Source: Bugulina stolonifera (lineage: Eukaryota; Bryozoa; Gymnolaemata; Cheilostomatida; Bugulidae). From it: DNA of 64,000 nt. The notes beneath the pieces were generated by a model, which worked only from the letters and a program-made list of their open reading frames with translations, was not told where the DNA came from and searched no databases. A program made the translations under genes and the position numbers. Positions 13,901-40,598 of this stretch are shown in pieces (position 1 is the stretch's first letter; each line of letters starts with the position of its first letter). The DNA lies in assembly GCA_935421135.1 (NCBI GenBank), contig OW285191.1, positions 3,449,219 to 3,513,218 on the forward strand, read 5' to 3'.

Positions 13901-16695
13901 AGGATGATCAAAGTAAAGCTAATTATATGTTCAACAAGATATTTGGTGGTAAACCCATCACCACCAACCCCCAACATCCGCCCAATACTCAGAATGCCCA
14001 TATACCAGCCTACGTCCATCAAGTCAATCAACTGAATCAACCCATCTCCATCCATGAGATAGAACAAGCAATAGGAAAGCTGAAAACCTCAGGGAAAAGC
14101 CCAGACTTTGACGGCATTCACCCTAAAATGCTGAAACAAGGTAACAACTTCTTCCTGATTGCTCTGCACAGCTTATTCAACAGGATCATGGCCACTCACG
14201 TATGGCCATGGAATGCTTCAAACCTGGTCATCTTTCTGAGAAAGCCAGGAAAGAAGGACTACACAGATGTTGGCTCCTACAGACCGATAACTATAAGCTC
14301 ACATGTCGGAAAGACATTAGAGAGGATACTGGAGCAACGTCTTCGCTCACTAGTCGAGTCGTGGTCACTAATACCAGACACACAATTTGGATTCAGACGA
14401 GGCAGAGGTACACTAATGTACTTGCTGAACCTGCTGGCCGATGCAACACAACACATAAAGAATAAACAGTCCACAGCTGCACTCTTCCTTGATCTACAAA
14501 AAGCCTTCGATACTGTCTGTCATCAAAAAATGATCTACAGGCTCAAAGAGCTAAGAATAAATGGAAATTTCCTGCAGGTGGTAAACTCCTTCCTAACTGG
14601 CAGGGAGATAAACCTTAAAGTTAATGATTACGTCCACCCAGCAGAGAGATGCAAAATTGGCCTGCCACAAGGCAGTGTGCTATCACCCCTGCTCTTCATT
14701 ATCTTTATTAGAGGCATGTTGACAGATACAGATGGCCGAGGCCTACAATACGCAGATGACTGCACCGTTCTAATGTCTGCTAAAGACTCGATGGAGTTGC
14801 AGACAAAAATTGAAAACAACTGCCAAATAATCCAAACTTGGATGGAAAGATGGAAACTCTTAATCAACTTTCAGAAAACTGAGATTGTGGTTTTCAATGG
14901 AAACATCACACCTCCTGTCATAAACAATAACCAAATAAAACTGTCTTCTTCATCAAAAGTCCTTGGCATCACTGTTGATAACCAACTAACTTTTGAAAAG
15001 CAGCGAAGCACTAGCTTAAAAACTTTCAATCAACGAATAAGTATGATAAGGCCCTACATATATGCTGGTCTCAACTGTGAATCTGCAAGGAAAGTATTCA
15101 CACAGGTTATAATGCCAAAGGCGCTCTACGGCTCATCCCTTTGGGACGTGAGTGCCAAAATATCCCTCTATCCTTACCTCAAACTGCTACTTGGAGCCCA
15201 CTACAATCCCCCCAATGAATCCCTACATTTACTGATAAATATCCCACCTGTCAGCCTTCTCCACACAAAAGAGAGACTACTGATAGTTCAAGGATTAGTA
15301 AAAATTGGCAAAACTGATATGTTAACAAACACCCCTAAAAGCCCTCTCACCAAGTCTTTCATAGCTGATGTGAGGAAACTAACACCTCGTTCTACTCCAC
15401 TCAATGGCACACAACCCAAAGATATCTCAACAACCAAAATAAACGGATGCATACAGAAGGAGTGGCTAAGACAATGGAGAACTCATCATAGAGATGGGAT
15501 ATGCCCATATGGGTTACTCTCCGACCTGCACCCGGAACATGTATTCCAATTCCCTCTGCCACTGAACAGCAAAAGAAGGGAAATAGGTGCTCTATGTGAC
15601 TTGCTGACTGGCCAAAGTAGACTCCAACTGTTCCAGTATAGAGCAAAGTTGAGCTACAGCCCAGTGTGCACATGCTTACAAGAAGAAGAGTCGGCCCACC
15701 ACTACCTCTATGTTTGTGCAGACTACCTCACGGCCAGAAAACTTACAAATCCCAAAACCGATGAATGGTGCTCAATAATAGCCTTTCTCTGCCTCACCAA
15801 GCGGCTCATGTTCTGAAGACTTCACAGGGGACGGACCTGGTCATGTTACTCGCCTGTCACAGACCAACTCCTGAGGCATGGATGTGCGGTGACTAGTGAC
15901 TGGGGCCGCCTGTTGCAAAGATTCTGATATCACAGCCACTGTTACATCCTAAAGTAGATGATCATACAGAAACACTAAACTAAATGTTACAGAATCTCAT
16001 TCCTTTAAACCTCATTTTAGATACTTTTTCTGTCAATACTCAAATCATTCAGTTTATTCGCCATGCTCAACATACATGTATATAGAACTGTATATATTTT
16101 CTTTTTCCATAGCTAACCCGTACGTTTCTCTTAGCCTCCAAGTAGTTATATGTACATTACTAACCACTCACATTTCATCCTAGCCTGCAAATAGAGGCCA
16201 TTATTGTATTTTATTATTATTATATTTTATCATTATCAAAATAAAAGAGTTCATCATCATATATAAAAAAAGTGCCGTTTAGGGTGTCTTCATCAAAAAT
16301 TCGTCCTAGGGCAGCACTTTAGCGCATCGCGCGATGCATCATGGGAAGGAGAAATATGTTGAGAGCACAACTCTGAAACACATGACTTTGCTGCTGCCTT
16401 CATTTTGACACAAAACTAGATTTGCTGAGCAGGGTAATTAGTGAGAGGGATCCTTTAATGTGCACATCTATGTCATCTAAGTAGACATATAAAATACATG
16501 TATATATGTTACTTGTCATACGCACTACCATTGTTACCTGCGGCATGTTGACCTCACTTATTGGGTCACCATATCCTCTCGACAAATCAATTATTTCTAC
16601 ACGTAGATGAACATTGCTCGGGAAAAGGTCTCCGTTATTATTCACTGAATAATGTAGACTGAGTTGTTCGACTGAACCTGCAGGTGCTGCATAAC
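4934..16695 (-). CDS. Putative two 3' exons of an unrecognised Cys-containing protein
   Basis: Two candidate exons on the minus strand join in phase. Exon A is 16538-16695 (acceptor ACTATAG, donor CCGCAG|GTAACA), encoding about 52 residues that include LHYSVNNNGDLFPSNVHLRV. Exon C is 4934-5110 (acceptor CACCTCATCAG, ending in TAA), encoding 58 residues with five cysteines (VCEFKRC, DDC, VQC, VNC). Joined, they run ...VNMPQ|YSSEIYLGAHLG.... The cysteine pattern suggests an extracellular or disulfide-bonded domain, which is inference. The 11.4-kb intron would hold the LINE and possibly a larger inserted element. Upstream exons were not found. A third candidate mini-exon near 5341-5359 does not fit the phase. 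The two exons could instead belong to different genes or be chance frames. Confidence 0.35.
9047..9067 (+). repeat. Poly(G) tract
   Basis: An uninterrupted run of 21 G in an otherwise AT-rich region. It could form stacked G structures. Its length may also be affected by assembly error. Confidence 0.85.
9590..9684. repeat. Two abutting perfect hairpins
   Basis: 9590-9654 is a perfect palindrome with 32-bp arms (AAACAAAATAAATAAAAATG and its complement) and a one-base centre at 9622. Sharing its last bases, 9652-9684 is a second palindrome (TAAGCATTTAATATA, loop TGA, complement). Together they form a twin cruciform, probably a foldback element. Confidence 0.9.
10602..12710 (+). CDS. LINE ORF1 protein (RNA-binding, CCHC knuckles, J-domain-like start)
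   Basis: A 702-residue nucleic-acid-binding protein expected to coat the element RNA. Residues about 60-105 look like a DnaJ J-domain core: a basic helix (IKKHFLILSQRY), the invariant HPD at 76-78 (YHPDKN), and a following helix (SLNKALCTIEQ). A Ser/Gln/Thr-rich segment follows, then a predicted coiled coil near residues 325-375 (MIHKLEQRLNSVVKETKK...). The C-terminus has Cys-His knuckles: CTNCWRLGHSQSQC (CX2CX4HX4C), CAHCGEDLNVGPHIIC, and CRNCGDEHSADQRDKC. The last 11 bases overlap the ORF2 start, suggesting coupled translation. The J-like assignment rests on the motif and helix pattern only. Confidence 0.93.
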   Translation: MDQLRDISAYFKSHHSNSCPCGLNVEQFMNKYKYESKEFKSDKAEDILLATKIPQSHEKYLVLIKKHFLILSQRYHPDKNSPEQAVICGATMVSLNKALCTIEQKYYQKTEEKSTAIKDGKIYKYRAKEIITCQHHESVAAYCHPSYLGEWKTILEREFLHKPSNIQKGMQFGNPKQSLYINLYNTGTVFIQGNLAISYSIENMERLISLLPIPSPMDLRKRSTAFKDAVKLFPDPVYHKQELLSLMDHSEDATSNNKQVNEEPNTRQLVQHVSTLTKDSTPKNVSPSLSSDCSEFKYQENHSAVESTPTENSKILQSQSLELQDQTMQSTLSMAMTMIHKLEQRLNSVVKETKKSQSEMQNRIALLEKENQELKSSLGPKISYLLQQHQQKSFSQPKESISTQDSTTVNSGPDHHVTENSWKTVNHKTKNKTHQQSTIANKLPTTEESNTIKFQVDKVAVIESIKETNKTSSDDKVRREIGSHIDKVIIDRITHYPHNKSKLMIQLASKQMRDNVVSNWPSNKIFGSSKARFPTKDATNTVGVAKGVPLDMLDSDLQADLDKSFQETRYYRMTKGPSKQKLRSVKIYFKTSDDLEKAISDGLKLESQNQYVRVEALKWKPHVRHCTNCWRLGHSQSQCNSEKACAHCGEDLNVGPHIICAEQPKCRNCGDEHSADQRDKCNEYKRRLTKIQRRHEELHNGC
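12700..15816 (+). CDS. LINE ORF2 protein (endonuclease-reverse transcriptase)
   Basis: A 1038-residue polyprotein that nicks target DNA and reverse-transcribes the element RNA. The N-terminal exonuclease-endonuclease-phosphatase domain (about 1-230) shows LNING near the start, LSETKL, GDLNARHGTWGD (D144, N146) and a terminal SDH-like GHVPV (H226). The RT domain (about 490-770) shows SYRPITISSHVGKTLE, QFGFRRGRGT, LFLDLQKAFDTV, GLPQGSVLSPLLF and the catalytic YADD at 684-687. Near the C-terminus CTCLQEEESAHHYLYVC is a Cys-His cluster typical of several LINE clades. All catalytic residues are present, so the copy may be competent. Its ATG at 12700 lies inside ORF1 in another frame (ATGGCTGTTAA). 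Confidence 0.97.
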   Translation: MAVKICQLNINGMSNNTIMALERYIWKQEIDIVCLSETKLHELPHGVFSNMNCILRPNVDNPKHRGVALLAKNNMQFTRYPELEPLSADMLVSIIKIGGRRYFVCSVYSPPNDSNKLQEILVATQNIKEKMSALKVEGLMLIGDLNARHGTWGDHSQNKTGTSLMEFLQKWRFEITFNHGSPTFLCDNGSSYIDLFITTEGLSKYVINQYSDDSVELFTGAPHRGHVPVITELSMQKPVITPKEYFKWNEADWYSYSHTLETMCERHMTGFTTSTDPNDVWNTLKHILTRCKQLFVPSAKANKHNKPYWNAELSKLSADLRDARARFKYRSTYENGERLDSIKKQFKDALSAAQQQYLEIKSSKLNDHNGEHFWKDFKNVFHKKENNLIGDLRNTDNGVIQDDQSKANYMFNKIFGGKPITTNPQHPPNTQNAHIPAYVHQVNQLNQPISIHEIEQAIGKLKTSGKSPDFDGIHPKMLKQGNNFFLIALHSLFNRIMATHVWPWNASNLVIFLRKPGKKDYTDVGSYRPITISSHVGKTLERILEQRLRSLVESWSLIPDTQFGFRRGRGTLMYLLNLLADATQHIKNKQSTAALFLDLQKAFDTVCHQKMIYRLKELRINGNFLQVVNSFLTGREINLKVNDYVHPAERCKIGLPQGSVLSPLLFIIFIRGMLTDTDGRGLQYADDCTVLMSAKDSMELQTKIENNCQIIQTWMERWKLLINFQKTEIVVFNGNITPPVINNNQIKLSSSSKVLGITVDNQLTFEKQRSTSLKTFNQRISMIRPYIYAGLNCESARKVFTQVIMPKALYGSSLWDVSAKISLYPYLKLLLGAHYNPPNESLHLLINIPPVSLLHTKERLLIVQGLVKIGKTDMLTNTPKSPLTKSFIADVRKLTPRSTPLNGTQPKDISTTKINGCIQKEWLRQWRTHHRDGICPYGLLSDLHPEHVFQFPLPLNSKRREIGALCDLLTGQSRLQLFQYRAKLSYSPVCTCLQEEESAHHYLYVCADYLTARKLTNPKTDEWCSIIAFLCLTKRLMF
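16261..16537. other. 3' flank of the LINE with an inverted-repeat end
   Basis: Non-coding. It contains the perfect palindrome GCATCGCGCGATGC near 16324-16337 and, at 16441-16460, a sequence that is the near-complement of 5431-5451 (see that element). Confidence 0.6.
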
Positions 16696-17547
16696 CTATA
16701 GTCCTATACACTTTACATATACGTATTGTTTGTGTATACGCTATAATACAGGCATTCGGCATTCGGCATTTTTCATAACCAAAATAGACAAACACATACT
16801 GTAATGATGTGACTGAATTATACAAATTGTATCTCAGTCCTCACACCTGTAATAGTACAATGTACACTGTACATGCTATGAGGATTATGCAGCCCCATTG
16901 GGTCTAACTTCAGCCCCAATATAATATATAATACAGGATATTATAGCTACAGTATACTATTAGACTAGGCCTATGTACATGTACATGTATTATATACATG
17001 TAGTTCTGTAGCACTTGTATCCAAATTAATAATAATTATTATAATAACTGTTATTGTTATTATTATTATTGTATACACACACAGTCAGCATGTGTGTGTC
17101 TAATTATTGTTTGTGTATTCCCTACTACATGTACACTTGTACAAAAAACATGTAATTTACCTGTACATGTACATTGTATATACATGCCCTTTATTTGTAG
17201 TGACATTACGAGAATTTATGTTCAGATTAATATTTGGAAGGCATTATACATGTATTATTAAACATTGACTTACTTTACTGGTGGACTACATTGAAGAGAT
17301 AGATTAATGTGTAGAGTGTAGTATGACAAGTACACTTGCTATAATATCAAGTATTTATGCTCACACAGCACAGCCCCACACATATCTGATAGGTAATATG
17401 ACATACAATGCATGAGGGAAGAAATGGCTGAATGTGTATACAAAGTCAAATGTAGGAAGAGCAGAGCGGAATCAATGCAAACCATAAATATGACTGAATT
17501 AATTATAGCAGATAAAACTGTTTTTGCTTCTTGATACGTTGATCTAG
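16696..17547. other. Intergenic, no gene seen
   Basis: AT-rich with TACATGTA words. Open frames on the minus strand near 16.7-16.8 and 17.3-17.7 kb lack support as exons beyond the 16538-16695 candidate. Confidence 0.5.
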
Positions 17548-18784
17548 CAGGGGCGTAGGTTAGAAAAATTGAGTGGGGAGGCAGAAAGTTGGGTGGGAGG
17601 GGGTGCGGGGGGTGGGGTGCGGGCACCCCCCGCAAATGCACGCGCAGCGGAAAATTTTCAAATCTGACTCTCTGAAGTGCAAAAATTAGACATAGCAGCA
17701 TGCTAGTTCTAGCATCACTACAACAAGTACTCATTACTACTTCTGCTTAATACAGTTCCTACTACTTGCAACAAGAGTGAAAGTGTTACAGTACTATTAC
17801 TAGCTAGTAGAATTTTATAATAACTAAAATACTGCATGATTGTATCTTTTACACAGAGTCCATAGGCGCAAGTGTATTTTATAAATTAAAATTTTCACAT
17901 TTTAATAGGTGATCGACAACTATTGTCATTATGAATTAATTATTTTAAATAAAATGCATTTAAAATAAATATCTTTGCAAGAAAAGTGTGGCAGCCTATC
18001 AAAGCTATGATAATATTAATAGTATAATTATATTATATATAAATTTAAAATTAAAATATTTCATTATTGTTATATTTATATTATTATATTTTTAAATTAG
18101 TATTTTTTTTTACAATACATATTTAGTTGGTAGTAGTGAATGTAGCAGTAGAGTAGTAGCTGTCAGTGGAGTGGCTGGAATGAATAACTAAAATGAATGC
18201 AAACACTTTTAATTATAAATATTAAAAGAATGAACCATTATCATAAATATTTTTGAAAGAAGCCAAAAGAAAATAATATTGGAATTAAATTTCATGCACC
18301 TGCTCGTAGTCAGTGACAGGGAAGGAACCACCTCATGGATAACAGTGACTTACAAATTGATTCACCTGATTCAACTGTTCACTACTTTTACTTTTGCATT
18401 TATTACTTTTTCCTTGGTATAAATAACTATTCATAAAAAATATTTATTCATTCATTCACAAGACCGCAAGTTTTTAACCTTGGCATAGCCATAGAGTCTT
18501 TTAGCAGAGCACACAGTTTTATGGACCCCTTTGTGTGCCACTTGCAATGTAGTAATTAATCCAAGATTACTGGTTATTGTTACGAAGCAACACCATAGAG
18601 TTATAAGTAGAGTGATAACGCCATAGAGTTATTACTAGAGTGATAACGCTCCGGTCGCAAACCGGAAATGAAGCAAATATTAAGGGAAAAAGTGTCAAAT
18701 TTTCAAAAGTAGTGTTTTTAGGCCACTTTATTTTGGCAACAGGGGCGGCAGTGCCTCCCTGCCGCCCCTTAAAATACGCCCCTG
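17548..18784. mobile_element. Non-autonomous DNA transposon, CAGGGGCGTA termini
   Basis: A 1237-bp element with perfect 10-bp inverted termini: CAGGGGCGTA at 17548 and TACGCCCCTG ending at 18784. It is flanked by a 5-bp direct duplication TCTAG (17543-17547 and 18785-18789). The left end carries a G-rich block (to about 17635). No transposase frame remains. The CAGGGGCG start resembles hAT-type termini, but a 5-bp duplication is not typical of hAT, so the superfamily is uncertain. Confidence 0.8.
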
Positions 18785-18789
18785 TCTAG

Positions 18790-21144
18790 CTACAACAAGT
18801 CATTTACTGTACTATATAGGTACAAACAAAAGTTAAGTCATCTATTGTATGTAAGCTATAGTACAAGTAAAAGTCATCTGCTGTATGTAAGTACATGTAC
18901 AACTAAAGAGTCAACTCATTACCAGCTAATATGAAAACCATGCTTCTGTGCCAAGTATCAGAGTTATGTAGAAGGATTTTAGGGCGTGCTACCCCCCCCC
19001 CCCCACCCTAATCTGTTTTCTGATGTAGAGATACATTGTAATCACACAATTTATACTGTTAATAATGGAAAATAAAATGCTGATGTTATAAATGTCGAGA
19101 TAATAGTGGAACAATTAACTCACCTACTAGTTAAGTACCAGTTGATTCGCTGCCAGAGAGGGTTGTGTATGCATGCGGTACTAAACGTTACAGCTGCGGC
19201 GGCACATCATACTCTCAACTATAAAGATTCCCGTGTTTGATCTAAATGCTACCAACACTTCATTATGTTTATATATACAAACTATTACCAATAGTCTTTT
19301 GTCCAACGAGTGCAGCAATATCGAGTATCAGTTTGCATTCTTTATTCGCTGCTATTTACTTAAGGTAATTGAGCTCCAGCTATTAGTACAAAATATGTAA
19401 ACAATTGAACATTGTATGCATTGGTTACAATAGCCAAGTGTTGGCACGAAATAATTAGTAACTTTTATGTTCCAGATCCTTCACTGCAATGTACTACATA
19501 TAAAATGTAGCCAATTTCCATTTCTATACAAATACAGTTCTTAGGATTCTCGGCTACACGAGAGGCTGTGAGCTCGACGGAGCAACTTTGTTGCTCGTTG
19601 GCACGGCTCTATAGGCGATGCGCAGAACCAGTCCATCAGTGGCCAATTATATAATCAATTATAATTTATTTAAATTCAGCTTTGGTTATTGATTGAATGT
19701 TGATCGATCAATATCCAATCAATAACAAAAGCTGATTTTTAATAAATTATTTAATTGGAGTCGTTGAATCTAATATTAACCAATCACCATAGCGCTCTGT
19801 GATGCCGTAGACTGAAAAGACCAACATGTTGGTATTCACATAACTGAACAAACGGCGCGCCGAATTTCTCTAGAACGAGGCTCCGAAGGCTGAAAAAGAA
19901 CAATCAGCATCTCGCGTAGCCGAGCTTTTACTGTGTCCTTCAACGATTCTCCCAAAGTGGGAGTACGTTTAGGATAACTGGTTTAGTTTAGTCACCAACT
20001 GAGAGTAGTTAATATATAACTGCTACATGATAGAAAAGGTACCCAACAAGTTGCAACTAAATTTAGGGCAAGTAATATAGTAGTTGGATATGCACAATAG
20101 TAACAGCATGCTATGCATAGAATGATGTTGCTATGCATGAATCTGTATACCAATTGGTAATTAACGCAATATTTTTGTGTGAATTATCCCCAGTGGGTTT
20201 TGGATCAATACTAGAGCAAAAAACATAGATATACATGTAACCCTACACATATGTGTGCGTGGATACTCAACTGGATATTACCCTACACATATATGCTGGA
20301 TTTACGTCAAGTACCAAAAAAACACTATCCCATGCATTAGCAGAGAGATGGAACAGAAAACAAATTATTATGACTTTTATACACAGATTTGCATTTATTT
20401 TATATCAAAACTCACTCCTAATACCTAAAAAGTAGGTCATATATATAATATAATACTAATGTCATGTAGTAGTACAGAATTATACTGCATAGTAAACTGG
20501 TTGGTGGAGAATACTGAAATAGTCACTATAGTACAACTGTAATAATAGTAATCTAACAAAATACACAAACAAACAACTGACACTAAAACAATCTATTTGT
20601 GAATTCTTTTTACTTGAAGAATGTATAATAACACCAGCTATAACTTGACTGTTCTACACAAAACACACTGGAATAAATACTGTAAAGTCATTGCCAATTT
20701 ACCCTATGCTTCCCCTGGAGAACATTGGTGAGCAGAACTTGGCAAGATTAGTTAGAGAAATCAGATTAGTGGCCGTTCTAACAGACACTGAAACATAGCC
20801 TGGGAGCTGGGGGCCACCTTATCAAACCAGTTATTGAGTAAAGTATAATGATTGTAATAGTATACCTGGTGCCCAGGCTAAGTCTCAAGTGAATCATAAT
20901 TATACTATATAAAAACTAGACGACAGCGACTAATCTCAACAATATCTTGTACTTCCTGAGTACATGTACTTCTCAGCTCAACCTCTACACACTAAATATA
21001 CTTATTAGCTAACTATACAAGTATTATAAATAGACATCACTATTATATTATGTAAAAACATGGAAGTATAAAACAATTCTCAAAACTATTATAAATAAAT
21101 AGGCACACAGACGGCTAAAAGGAATAACTAAAAAGATTCATTTA
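18790..21144. other. Intergenic spacer downstream of CEP128
   Basis: No gene recognised. It includes a C-run near 18990-19005 and an imperfect 100-bp palindrome at 19655-19757. A 60-codon frame at 20253-20435 has no domain or splice support. Confidence 0.5.
19655..19757. repeat. Imperfect 100-bp palindrome (foldback)
   Basis: The left arm (AATTTATTTAAATTCAGCTT, TGGTTATTGATTG) is mirrored by the right arm (CAATCAATAACAAAAGCTGA, then TTTTTAATAAATTATTTAATT) around TTGATCGATCAA near 19705. It is consistent with a foldback MITE. Confidence 0.75.
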
Positions 21145-38901
<17,757 letters not shown>

Positions 38902-40598
38902 GATACATGGCTAGAACTTCTCAATTACTACAGGCTAAGAACTAAAAAATTATCTAAAGTTGATGAAACTAAGCATTGCAGGCCCAGAAACTGGACAGTC
39001 AATTACAATCTTGAAGTGATAGTCAAAAAGTAGGCAGATATTACCTGAAATCTACATTGGTCAAGAAGGGTAAATATTTAGCTGTTGAGCCAACTACAGA
39101 GTACATAGGTATTATTGATACTATAACTTCACCAGTACGACTAAATGTAAGCTGAGCATATGAATACATTTCAGCTGTTGTAATAGCGTTACAGTAGCCC
39201 TAGTTCACCTGTGATTCACTTGACCGATTTAGTATTTGTCAATAGTTTTCATTTCCGTACTTCACTAATATAGACTAATAAATAGAAGTGAAATAAAACA
39301 TTATAAAATGTAAACCTATTCCATGACACATTGTTGTGCATGATTGCACCTAAGACCTAGGCTGGGTCTAGTACGCCTGTGAACCATAGTTAGCGCCTGC
39401 CTAGTTGGCACTGCTCCCTTTCTGGTGCATGTTGTACAGCTATGTCTTCACTACCTAGTCGGGCACAACAGTGGAATAGGTTTGCATAATTATTTATTAT
39501 AACTTTCTAATATTTTTGCTATATGCCTATTTTTATTTGCAAAGCATGAAAATAAAAACTCCCAAGTACCCGAGTACTAAACTAGTCAAATGAAAGAAAA
39601 TGCCAAAGTTGAAATCGTAATCTCAATTGAATCTGTAGAGTCGAGATAGCCAGAGGAGCGTGAGAGTTAGTCTGGCTGCGACAAATCTGAGTCATAGTGA
39701 TTGTCACTGTCACACCCTGTGGAGCCCACAATGACAAACAATGAATAAAACAGGTGCTAGGAGAGAGCTCAGTTATACCGTTCATTATCCTATCGATATA
39801 CTGGCTGCTCACTCCGAATGATTCACTTCGATTTTCATAGCTTAGTTAGTTGATACTTACTATAACTAATTTTTAATTACTATATTTAACACTAGTACTA
39901 TACCTCAACTTTATTTATTTTTATTTTAAAGACTGTTTTTTAAGATAAAGATTAAGATTAGATAAATAAGTCAAAGAGTAAATAATATAATTATAAAACA
40001 ATATGAATATAAGTTAAAATAAATTTTTTAAATAATAAATGAATAATAATCTGCACAACAAACAGATAAGACTATCATTATCATCATGGTTAGATTATGT
40101 AAAGTATGGATACTGACTTGATGAATAATTGCATGCATAGTGTGGCAATTTTCAAGATTATTTAATGGGCTCAAGTCAAAAGGCCTGTCTTTTTTTTGTT
40201 CTCTTTGTTTATTCTCTCCTGTAAGTTGTATATAATATATATTTATTTATTTGTGGTTAACAAGTTACCTTTAACAAAATAATGTTATCTGTAAACTTTT
40301 AGAAAACCCAATAAATGTAAATTTTAATGTAAATATAAGTCATAACATAATTTCACTACACTATAATTCTTCTCAACAACTTTCAAACAACTTTCTAGTT
40401 GGAAATCTACTCGTAGTGAGATCATGTTGAGGCCTTATATAACCCTCCTAATAGGAATTGGACAACGTAGAACTTAGGCTTGCGACTGCTAGTATTTCAA
40501 ACCGGTCACACGCCGAGTTTGTTGTCCAAGAAACGCGTCGGATTGGCTGCTCTAAACGGGAAAATTGGAGATATCACGACACTCAAAAAGTTGCAACC
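38902..40598. other. Divergent intergenic region CEP128 / hnRNP L
   Basis: 1.7 kb between two oppositely oriented start codons. It should contain both promoters. The part near 39.8-40.4 kb is extremely AT-rich. No TATA box stands out against that background and no exon was recognised. Confidence 0.5.

Larger units (their letters stand above)
10308..16260 (+). mobile_element. Complete non-LTR retrotransposon (LINE), two intact ORFs
   Basis: A roughly 5.95-kb LINE with a GC-richer, intron-free body that stands out from the AT-rich flanks. It has a 5' UTR from about 10308, ORF1 (10602-12710), ORF2 (12700-15816) and a 440-base 3' UTR ending in AATAAAAGAG then TCATCATCAT near 16258. The apurinic-type endonuclease, RT and C-terminal Cys-His cluster place it in the APE-type LINEs (Jockey/CR1/I-like broad group); a finer clade is not assignable by eye. 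Neither ORF has a stop or frameshift, so the copy is young. No clear target-site duplication was found. The exact 5' end is uncertain. Confidence 0.93.
5431..16460. mobile_element. Candidate 11-kb interval with inverted ends
   Basis: The left end at 5431-5451 reads TTTAAAGGACCCCTCTCAC. The right end at 16441-16460, read on the other strand, is TTAAAGGATCCCTCTCAC. They differ by one base and one indel over about 20 bases, but similarity stops there and no transposase gene lies between. The interval contains the LINE. It may be one large non-autonomous element later hit by the LINE, or two unrelated copies of a short repeat. Confidence 0.3.

Noticed and set aside
17339..17734. 131-codon minus-strand frame with Pro-rich stretch
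   Set aside because: Overlaps the G-rich left end of the DNA transposon at 17548.
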